Positions 1-5,776 of a DNA stretch of 6,122 bases are shown in pieces (the stretch's first letter is position 1; each line of letters starts with the position of its first letter). The stretch is from an uncultured bacterium. GTDB lineage: Bacteria; Verrucomicrobiota; Lentisphaeria; Oligosphaerales; Oligosphaeraceae. The position numbers and the translations under genes are program-made. The DNA lies in NCBI GenBank assembly GCA_900548225.1, contig URJM01000094.1, forward strand, positions 1-6,122. Reading direction: 5' to 3'. The notes under the pieces were generated by a model, which was not told the DNA's origin, ran no database searches, and saw nothing but the letters and a program-made list of their open reading frames with translations.

Positions 1-78
1 GCTGGAGTATGGAGAAGACCGCCTCCGCCATCACCGACATGTCAGCCCAGGCGGAGGCGGTCTTCTCCATACTCCAGC
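1..78. repeat. Perfect 29-bp inverted repeat with 20-base spacer at the window edge (probable fold-back artefact)
   Basis: Bases 1-29 are the exact reverse complement of bases 50-78; bases 30-49 are the spacer. The right arm encodes AEAVFSILQ in a helix that continues naturally into the downstream protein, so the right arm looks native and the left arm looks like a copied, inverted piece. The repeat begins exactly at base 1, which is typical of inverted chimeras at contig ends made during amplification or assembly. A real structured element or a hairpin end of a linear molecule is possible but less likely, because the right arm lies within conserved-looking coding sequence. Confidence 0.9.
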
Positions 79-662
79 AAGACATCGAGCACATGTATGT
101 CGTCACGGAGGAAGAGGACATTGACGCCCAGGGAGGATGGCTCTTCAGACCAGATACAAATCCGTCGATTTACACAGAAGGCGCCCAGAGACCGCTTCTG
201 GATTTCTGCCTTCTTACCGAATCTCCCGCAACCGGACAGGGCAACAGCACGGCAATCTACCCCGTCAGATACGAGTACGACAGAAACGGCAATCCAGACG
301 ATGGCACGGGAATCCTCTACAGGTACTTCGAGGCAGGCAACTGCTGGGAGAAGATTTCCGAGGATTACGAAAATGCGGGGAATGGCGACACCCCAGATTG
401 GTACGCAACGCCACCAGGGAACAGCGCACTCAAGAAGGAGTACATCCTTGCGGAGCACATCAAGTCAATCAGGATGGTGTCCGATGCCTTCATGAAGGAC
501 AATGGTGATCCTATTGACTTCAGCAAGCCCATACGCAGGCGTCCCGCCTTCATCCGCGTCGACATCGTCTTCACGGTTCCTCCGAACCTTCGCGGTGGCA
601 AAGGCACATCCCCTGAAGGCTCCACCGACAGGACCTTCTCCAAGGTCTTTCTGCTGAACTAG
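3..662 (+). CDS. GspJ/PulJ-like minor pseudopilin (Verru_Chthon cassette protein C-like), 5'-truncated
   Basis: Probable minor pseudopilin of a type II secretion/type IV pilus-like system; such proteins sit in the inner membrane by an N-terminal helix and join the tip of the pseudopilus. The frame is open to the window edge. An ATG at base 9 would give 217 residues, but it lies in one arm of a suspect inverted repeat, and the usual FTLxE leader and membrane helix are missing, so the true start lies upstream. Numbered from that ATG, residues 8-30 (ITDMSAQAEAVFSILQQDIE onward) look like the helix that follows the membrane segment in GspJ-type proteins. A strand-rich body follows (ILYRYFEAGNCW, 102-113), then ILAEHIKSIRM (146-156), and a family-like ending RPAFIRVDIVFTV...RTFSKVFLLN (178-217). 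Two TAG stops stand in tandem (660-665). The next gene begins 88 bp later and encodes a GspK/PilX-like partner, which supports a J-K tip pair. Class assignment is fairly secure; the exact family is inferred. Confidence 0.7.
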   Translation, partial: WSMEKTASAITDMSAQAEAVFSILQQDIEHMYVVTEEEDIDAQGGWLFRPDTNPSIYTEGAQRPLLDFCLLTESPATGQGNSTAIYPVRYEYDRNGNPDDGTGILYRYFEAGNCWEKISEDYENAGNGDTPDWYATPPGNSALKKEYILAEHIKSIRMVSDAFMKDNGDPIDFSKPIRRRPAFIRVDIVFTVPPNLRGGKGTSPEGSTDRTFSKVFLLN

Positions 663-675
663 TAGCGTCTTCCCT

Positions 676-715
676 GAAGCCGTTCCCTCCGCGCACACGC
701 ACCTGGAAAGGCTTC
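676..715. other. Stem-loop in the gap between the GspJ-like and giant PilX/GspK-like genes
   Basis: GAAGCCGTTCC (676-686) pairs with GGAAAGGCTTC (705-715) in 10 of 11 positions, with one G-A mismatch and an 18-base loop. No T-run follows, so it is a poor intrinsic terminator. It could be a processing or attenuation structure, or chance. It lies just upstream of the promoter-like boxes at 718-744. Confidence 0.35.
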
Positions 716-717
716 CC

Positions 718-744
718 TTGACTGACAGTGAACACGGCTAATAC
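718..744 (+). promoter_or_regulatory. Possible sigma70-type promoter for the giant PilX/GspK-like gene
   Basis: TTGACT (718-723) resembles a -35 box and TAATAC (739-744) a -10 box. The spacer is 15 bases, shorter than the preferred 16-18. Transcription would start at about 750-752, at the ATG of the next gene (751), giving a leaderless or nearly leaderless mRNA; this fits the absence of a Shine-Dalgarno sequence there. If real, the giant gene is at least partly transcribed independently of the gene upstream. Based on sequence resemblance only. Confidence 0.35.
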
Positions 745-750
745 ACATAT

Positions 751-3700
751 ATGAAACACTTCCAGAAGAATCCAAATGAGCGGGGTTCCGCCATCCTGCT
801 GGTTCTGGGACTCCTTTCGCTGTTGCTTCTGCTGGCTTTGGTCTTCGCGGTCACCAGCCGAAACGCCCAGATTGTCTCGGAGGCAAATACCGACCAGACC
901 ACGGCCGCATTGTACGCGAAGAGCGCAGTCTCCTCGGCAATACAGTCCCTCTTCTTCTTCCAAAACAAGGGAAATCTCCTGAAAAACAGCACCCTTCAGG
1001 GATATCTGCCTGACAACAATGGATTCCTCGACCAGGGGGAAGACGGCAGGGAATACTTCTACGGCTCCGCGGGGACCAGCGATGCGGATGACTTCTTCGG
1101 CCTTCAGCCATACGTGGGATATGTGGGAGCGAATCCAAACTGGAAGGGTCTCTGCATCTATGGCGAAGTCTCCAAGGACGAAGCCGAGAGCGACGCCTTC
1201 AAGCTGCAGCCAGGAGGCAAACCATACCAGTCAATCTACTACACCCACAAGGATGACACCTACGACGAATTCGGCGGGGAGGGAGATACCAGCCTCTATG
1301 GAATCTTCGCCGAGACAGCCTTGGGAAAACACTACAAGGAAAACTCGGAAATCGAGGACCTCTTCAAGACGGCGGGAGATAAACAGCTCCAGTTCAAGAC
1401 GGCCATCGGGGAAGACGGAAGCATTGTGGGCCGCTACGGTTTCGTAGCCTTCAGCGAAGGGGCGAAGTTCGACCTCAACCGCATTGTCGCATCAAAGCTT
1501 GACGGCGATACCAACGAGCCATACGTCCCGTTTGTCGAAGACGGCAAGGTTTTGCCAGGCGATCCAGGCGACGGTGTCTATTTCTACGACACGGACAATG
1601 AGTATGACAGTTCGTACGCGGTGATGGGATATGAATACGATGCCGACAATCGCGTTGAGAAACTCCGTGACGGCGGCAAGCTTGAGGAGGACAAGACAGT
1701 CCAGTACGGCCTCCATCCCCAGGAACTCCGCACGAAGCCGGCGTATTATGACGATGCGGCGCTCTACCGCAAGAAGAACGATGTCCCCCCCCGCTGGTTC
1801 ACCTACGACCAACTCCTGGAGGATACGGATGCCAAGGATGCCTTCAAGGATGACCTCTTTACCTTCTGCCTCTCCTCCGGCACGGAAGACCGGGAATACA
1901 GATTCAACGGCACTGGAGTGTCGGCCGCCGGTGAACACAGCCTGGAGGAAATGGAGGAGACCATCGACGGCATTGAGACCTCCGCCCTCGGTGACAAGTG
2001 GAACGGCGCTTTCCGTGCCCTCAAGGCGAATGTCTCCTATCCATGGGGAATCTACGAAAAGGGACCTGCCACGGGCTGCCTGGTCGGACCAACATGGAAC
2101 GAAATAGGTAAAGCCTGCACTATGCTGTCAGCCACAGGCGACGGCGCAAACGAACTGAAGGCCAAGGCGGAACACTTCTTCAGTGAACACATCGGACTTG
2201 ATTGCACAGATCCAATCTTCAAGGGAACGACAGGCACGGACACGGACCTCACACCACAGGTCTTCGCAAATCTCGTGGACTTCTCGGACGAGGACAATGA
2301 CCTGACATACGCGGCAGCGGCCCCGAACGGGGACAGGCTCACGTTCTCGACCCCATCCATGACCGCCACGCATGAGCTGACACTGCCGCCATTTACTACG
2401 ATTCCCGAACCTAAGTACTGCGGCAACGAGCGAGTTCCAGCAGTCATCGGAGCCTCCGTGGCCTTCGACCAGGTGGGTAATTCCGTCCTCGTCAGAAATA
2501 ATACCAGGGATTTGTACTACTGTTCTGGGACGGTGGACGGCGGAGCGATTACCTACAGGCCCACGGTCACCCTTACACTCCAGAATCCATTCAATACAGA
2601 ACTGAATACCACGCAGAAATACCGCGTCATCGTCGAAGGCGAAATTGCCCCGATCTTCCTCGCAAAACAAGTGTGGGTCAACAGATTTGACGTGGGCTTC
2701 ATCACAATCGTAATTCCCAACTATCGCGCAGCGATGAGAATCGGCAACGGCGGAATCTTCAATCCCGGAAGTCCTGCCTATGTGCCATGGAGTGCGGCTT
2801 CTGTCTTTATGAACACAGGCTACGGTCTTGGAGGAGACACATTGGAAAATACTCAGCGGACAGGTGCCGACATTAGTTCCTCGGTCAAGAATGCGCTGGA
2901 CGCTCAGGGCTGGAGATTCCGGATGGACAAGGAGATGGATACTGCCGATGCCTGGGATGCTGGGCCACTCGAGGCCAAGACAATCGACATAGTCGGCGAA
3001 ATCACCATCCCGATAGTCGGTCGCACAGATGGCACGACGGCGACTGTGGCAAACGACAACCACTACTACTACACAGGCACGGGGTATGCTGTCAAAATCA
3101 AGAAAATCATCGTCATGGCAAATGACGACAACTCCTCCTCCACTTCCACATTGAGCGAGTTGGTCTACACAGGGGATAACACAGGGGACACGGGCAACGA
3201 GTGGCATGTGGCGGTAAGACAGGACGCCCCCGCCGCGCTCCCAAACAACGAATCCTTCGCGTATGCCGCCCCAATCGCCAATCTCACGAGGGTGATTTGG
3301 GACGGTGTGTCCTGCAAGGACCCGCGCATGAACCACAATCACATCGCCTGGGAATGGTTCGGCGACAGCTCAAAGCCGAACTTTGACGCGGCCTTCTACA
3401 ACGCCGACGGAGAAGCAAACGACGGTGGCACGATTGAAATGGTTGCTGGCATCGGCGCCAACCCCGCCAGGCGCCAGGGCCAAGCCCTGGCTCAAGCCTG
3501 GGCTGTTCTTGAGACTTCGCTGAAGAACGACAATCCAGGCAGCGACAGGGACTGGGAGCCGGATTTCAACGTGGCCGCATCGCCCTACAGCCCCAACGGC
3601 AGCGGCACCATGAATTCGACTCTCTCGACGTACTTCATTCCCAACAATCCCATTACCTCCCTCTGGCAGCTCGGCGCAATCCACAGGGGCGAAATTGGCC

Positions 3701-4461
3701 AGACAATCAACCTTAAGAAGTTCTGCGAGTTTGGCGGTGATGACAAGATGACCCATCTCTACGAGGATGGTGATGCCTGGATCCTGGACTACCTGAAAAT
3801 CTCCAGCCTCGACGCATACAACGGCATCCGGGGTAAGTTCAATCCAAACTGCTTCAATGCCGGCGCATACAGGTATCTCTTTGCGAACATCCCTGCCAAC
3901 GAGGATGCCAACGATACGATGATCTACGCAAACGGATATCCGTCCGTGACTGTCAACCGCAACAGCTACTACAAGGATTTCATTGAACCTGGCTATACCG
4001 GCACTACCTTTGACCTGGAGTCCAACGTCTTCAAATTCAAGGATTTCGACAAGGGCGACTACGGCAGGGCGGCGGCGCAGGCCCAATCCTGGAGTCCCGT
4101 CCAGGCATTCTTCAATTTCGTGGACATCAACGGCTTCGGCAACGATGCAACCGCCGTCAGCGTCAAGTGCAACGACCGTGTCGCGGAGTCTCTGATTGGC
4201 TGCACCGCGGGGTTGCTTTCGACGCGCTATGAGACATACACCGTGGTGGCGGTCGGCCAGAAGCTCCAGTTCATCGTACGGGCGGATGAACTTCCTCCCA
4301 GCGACACTGATGCCCGTGATAATTTCCTCAAGCAACTTGTGAATCCGAAGAACATCAACGGCAACATCTACTCCATTCTGGGGACGCAGGTGCGCCTCGT
4401 GACGCTTGTGCGCGACTGTTGGTTCGGCAACATCAAGGTCGTGAAAACGCAGAACCTCTAA
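751..4461 (+). CDS. Giant PilX/GspK-like pseudopilus protein (Verru_Chthon cassette protein A-like)
   Basis: A 1,236-residue protein with a short positive leader, RGSAILLVLGLL at 11-22, and one hydrophobic helix at about 13-35, followed by a helix rich in Ala and Ser. This is the PilX/GspK pattern: a glycine (G12) at the expected cleavage site and no glutamate at position +5, as in GspK. The rest is probably extracytoplasmic. GRYGFVAFSEGAKFDLNR (227-244) resembles the GspK stretch around 'DEsGKiNLNt', and a second such stretch, GIRGKFNPNCFN, lies at 1025-1036. SLWQLGAIHRGEIGQTINLK (970-989) matches my memory of large Verrucomicrobiota/Lentisphaerota PilX-like proteins, as does the ending YTVVAVGQKLQF (1163-1174)...VRLVTLVRDCWFGNIKV. 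It has about thirteen cysteines spread along the chain. It is about four times longer than ordinary GspK (roughly 300 residues), so residues from about 245 to 960 are an insertion of unknown role. No Shine-Dalgarno sequence precedes the ATG. The likely role is a pseudopilus tip or surface protein; this is inference. Confidence 0.8.
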   Translation: MKHFQKNPNERGSAILLVLGLLSLLLLLALVFAVTSRNAQIVSEANTDQTTAALYAKSAVSSAIQSLFFFQNKGNLLKNSTLQGYLPDNNGFLDQGEDGREYFYGSAGTSDADDFFGLQPYVGYVGANPNWKGLCIYGEVSKDEAESDAFKLQPGGKPYQSIYYTHKDDTYDEFGGEGDTSLYGIFAETALGKHYKENSEIEDLFKTAGDKQLQFKTAIGEDGSIVGRYGFVAFSEGAKFDLNRIVASKLDGDTNEPYVPFVEDGKVLPGDPGDGVYFYDTDNEYDSSYAVMGYEYDADNRVEKLRDGGKLEEDKTVQYGLHPQELRTKPAYYDDAALYRKKNDVPPRWFTYDQLLEDTDAKDAFKDDLFTFCLSSGTEDREYRFNGTGVSAAGEHSLEEMEETIDGIETSALGDKWNGAFRALKANVSYPWGIYEKGPATGCLVGPTWNEIGKACTMLSATGDGANELKAKAEHFFSEHIGLDCTDPIFKGTTGTDTDLTPQVFANLVDFSDEDNDLTYAAAAPNGDRLTFSTPSMTATHELTLPPFTTIPEPKYCGNERVPAVIGASVAFDQVGNSVLVRNNTRDLYYCSGTVDGGAITYRPTVTLTLQNPFNTELNTTQKYRVIVEGEIAPIFLAKQVWVNRFDVGFITIVIPNYRAAMRIGNGGIFNPGSPAYVPWSAASVFMNTGYGLGGDTLENTQRTGADISSSVKNALDAQGWRFRMDKEMDTADAWDAGPLEAKTIDIVGEITIPIVGRTDGTTATVANDNHYYYTGTGYAVKIKKIIVMANDDNSSSTSTLSELVYTGDNTGDTGNEWHVAVRQDAPAALPNNESFAYAAPIANLTRVIWDGVSCKDPRMNHNHIAWEWFGDSSKPNFDAAFYNADGEANDGGTIEMVAGIGANPARRQGQALAQAWAVLETSLKNDNPGSDRDWEPDFNVAASPYSPNGSGTMNSTLSTYFIPNNPITSLWQLGAIHRGEIGQTINLKKFCEFGGDDKMTHLYEDGDAWILDYLKISSLDAYNGIRGKFNPNCFNAGAYRYLFANIPANEDANDTMIYANGYPSVTVNRNSYYKDFIEPGYTGTTFDLESNVFKFKDFDKGDYGRAAAQAQSWSPVQAFFNFVDINGFGNDATAVSVKCNDRVAESLIGCTAGLLSTRYETYTVVAVGQKLQFIVRADELPPSDTDARDNFLKQLVNPKNINGNIYSILGTQVRLVTLVRDCWFGNIKVVKTQNL
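1785..1792 (+). repeat. Run of eight C within the giant gene
   Basis: Eight consecutive C span the codons GTC-CCC-CCC-CGC (Val345-Pro346-Pro347-Arg348). The frame is intact here. Runs of this length can slip in replication or sequencing, so the tract is a possible on/off switch for a surface protein, or merely a likely place for base-count errors. Confidence 0.9.
3167..3190 (+). repeat. Two tandem copies of a 12-bp unit in the giant gene
   Basis: ACACAGGGGATA (3167-3178) is followed directly by ACACAGGGGACA (3179-3190), matching at 11 of 12 positions. It encodes a TGDN-TGDT-GN stretch starting at about residue 807, a Gly/Asp-rich turn that probably lies in a surface loop. It looks like a small, in-frame local duplication. 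Confidence 0.7.
3473..3491. other. GC-rich hairpin within the giant gene
   Basis: GCCAGGGC (3473-3480) and GCCCTGGC (3484-3491) are perfectly complementary around a CAA loop, giving an 8-bp stem. It lies in codons for QGQALAQA. No T-run follows, so it is not a terminator. It may slow translation or protect mRNA, or it may be a by-product of the Ala/Gln codons. Confidence 0.5.
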
Positions 4462-4480
4462 GTTTTAGGAACCCAATCCA

Positions 4481-4996
4481 ATGAAGCGCAAATTTTTCAC
4501 GCTTACGGAACTCATGGTCGTAATCGCCATCATTGTCATCCTGGCGGGAATGCTCATCGGCGGCGCGGGATACGCAGGACGCCGCGCCGACGAGGCGGCC
4601 GCACGCACCGCCATCAGCAATCTCACGACCGCACTGGAGGCATTCCGCGCCCAGAACGGCTACTACCCGCTGTGCAGCGAAAAGAAGGAGGTCTCCTTCA
4701 AGATTCCGGAAACCGGCACAAACAAGGGAAACCTGATGCTTGTCCTGGGAACCTCTGAAAAGGAGTTCTTTGACAAGAAGACGGATGCCAGGAAAGGATT
4801 CATTGACATGCAAGTCACCGTATCCGACACCGTGTTGACGGAATACCTTGATCCCTGGGGCAACCCGTTCATCTACATGTGCCCGGGAAAGAACAACCCG
4901 AATTCCTTCGACCTCTGGTCCAAGGGTCCAAACGGAAAGGACTCCACCGAGGAGGAGAGCGTAGACGACGTCACAAACTGGATACGAACCGAATAA
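4481..4996 (+). CDS. GspG-like pseudopilin 1 (type II secretion pseudopilus shaft family)
   Basis: A 171-residue prepilin of the GspG type, which forms the pseudopilus shaft in type II secretion. The leader MKRKF is followed by FTLTELMVVIAIIVIL (6-21); Glu10 is the conserved +5 glutamate. Cleavage is expected between Phe5 and Phe6, so the usual glycine before the site is absent, and +4 is Thr where Ile or Val is normal. The helix continues through ARTAISNLTTALEAFRAQNG (41-60) and leads to YYPL. The C-terminal half carries the GspG hallmarks DPWGNPF (124-130) and FDLWSKGPNGK...DDVTNW (143-167), the region that binds calcium in known GspG proteins. Cys65 and Cys134 could form a disulfide. The length is slightly above that of typical GspG (about 140-150). 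The gene starts 19 bp after the giant gene, so the two are probably cotranscribed. AGGA at 4467-4470 is a weak ribosome binding site, 10 bases from the ATG. Confidence 0.88.
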   Translation: MKRKFFTLTELMVVIAIIVILAGMLIGGAGYAGRRADEAAARTAISNLTTALEAFRAQNGYYPLCSEKKEVSFKIPETGTNKGNLMLVLGTSEKEFFDKKTDARKGFIDMQVTVSDTVLTEYLDPWGNPFIYMCPGKNNPNSFDLWSKGPNGKDSTEEESVDDVTNWIRTE

Positions 4997-5047
4997 CGCA
5001 CCAAATTCCTGAGATCAAAATCGAATACATACTTGAGACATACCGCC

Positions 5048-5683
5048 ATGAAAAGACATGACTTCACACTGGTAGAATTGCTGATGGCGATTGGCATCAT
5101 CGTCATCCTCGCGGCAATTTCCATTCCCACCGCGCTCAGCGCAATCAAGAAGGCGGAAACCGCCAAGGCGCAGGCCGAAATGACCGCCCTTGTCACCGCC
5201 CTCAAAAACTACGAGTCCACATACGGATTCCTGCCATTCCACTTCAGGAAGTCGTCGAATACCTCCCCCGCCACCGACGGTGAAGTCCAGCCAGGCGACT
5301 ACTCGGACTTCATCAAGGTCCTCCAGGGCGAAAACCTCGATATTAAGGGCAGGAAGATGAACCCCCGGAAGCTTGCGTTCCTGGAAATCCAGGGTAATAC
5401 AAAAGGCGAATACGAGGACCCATGGGGAAATGATTACACGGTTGTCATTGACGGTGACGGCGACGGCAAGATCATCCAGGAACTGGATGACTGGAAGTAC
5501 TATCAGCTGAAGGTGGAGAAGGATTCCGACAACAAATACGCCCTCTACCAGTCCATTCTCATCATCTCCAAGGGGCCGGACGGCGAAATGGGTGACGACA
5601 AAGCCAGCCTGGCGAGGGACAATGTCCTCTCAATTCCGGTCATCTGGGACAAGTCCGAGGAGACATGGGTCATCAGCCACTAG
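5048..5683 (+). CDS. GspG-like pseudopilin 2 with an Asp/Gly-rich loop
   Basis: I chose the ATG at 5048 (211 residues) over the in-frame TTG at 5033, because it gives a five-residue leader MKRHD before FTLVELLMAIGIIVIL (6-21), matching the leader length of the preceding pseudopilin. Glu10 is the conserved +5 residue; Asp5 replaces the usual glycine before the cleavage site. The N-terminal helix runs to YESTYGFLPF (55-64). NPRKLAFLEIQ (105-115), DPWGN (124-128) and ISKGPDGEMG (173-182) are typical of GspG-like proteins from the Verrucomicrobiota/Lentisphaerota group as I recall them. IDGDGDGKI (134-142) directly after DPWGN resembles a calcium-binding DxDxDG loop. There are no cysteines, unlike the preceding paralogue. 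It follows that gene by 51 bp. No strong ribosome binding site is seen (GAGA at 5035-5038 at best). Probably a second shaft or specialised subunit of the same pseudopilus. Confidence 0.85.
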   Translation: MKRHDFTLVELLMAIGIIVILAAISIPTALSAIKKAETAKAQAEMTALVTALKNYESTYGFLPFHFRKSSNTSPATDGEVQPGDYSDFIKVLQGENLDIKGRKMNPRKLAFLEIQGNTKGEYEDPWGNDYTVVIDGDGDGKIIQELDDWKYYQLKVEKDSDNKYALYQSILIISKGPDGEMGDDKASLARDNVLSIPVIWDKSEETWVISH

Positions 5684-5751
5684 GCTCCAAGGCGGAAGCA
5701 AAAGCACAGGGAATACGTAGATAATCAATCAACACAAATACAGATAAAACT

Positions 5752-5757
5752 GGAGGT
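5752..5757 (+). promoter_or_regulatory. Strong Shine-Dalgarno site of the last prepilin gene
   Basis: GGAGGT lies seven bases before the ATG at 5765, an ideal spacing. It is the only strong ribosome binding site in the window and fixes the start of the last gene. It suggests that this pilin is translated more efficiently than the genes before it. Confidence 0.85.
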
Positions 5758-5776
5758 AATAACCATGAATAACCAT
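5758..5776 (+). repeat. 9-bp direct repeat across the start codon of the last gene
   Basis: AATAACCAT occurs at 5758-5766 and again at 5768-5776, one base apart, so the first copy ends within the ATG and the second encodes N-N-H of the leader. It may be a small duplication that lengthened the leader to six residues, or chance in AT-rich sequence. Confidence 0.6.

Noticed and set aside
42..458. Minus-strand open frame over the GspJ-like gene
   Set aside because: Codon-register shadow of the sense gene; no domain or ribosome binding site.
1631..2107. Plus-strand frame rich in Arg, Ser and Thr within the giant gene
   Set aside because: Typical out-of-frame translation of GC-biased coding sequence; overlaps a well supported gene.
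2128..3342. Long minus-strand open frame (404 codons) inside the giant gene
   Set aside because: Its codons are the exact reverse complements of the sense codons, so it stays open merely because TTA, CTA and TCA are rare in the sense gene. The translation is low-complexity (runs of Val) with no recognisable domain.
3370..4335. Minus-strand open frame of 321 codons
   Set aside because: Same codon register as the previous case; the opposite strand has clear family motifs, so this is a shadow.
5033..5047. TTG start for the second GspG-like gene
   Set aside because: It would add five residues and break the short leader pattern; the ATG at 5048 gives the expected leader.
5684..5764. Possible terminator or promoter before the last gene
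   Set aside because: Only a weak, bulged stem at 5684-5699 without a T-run, and GATAAT at 5720-5725 without a matching -35 box; not enough to call either.
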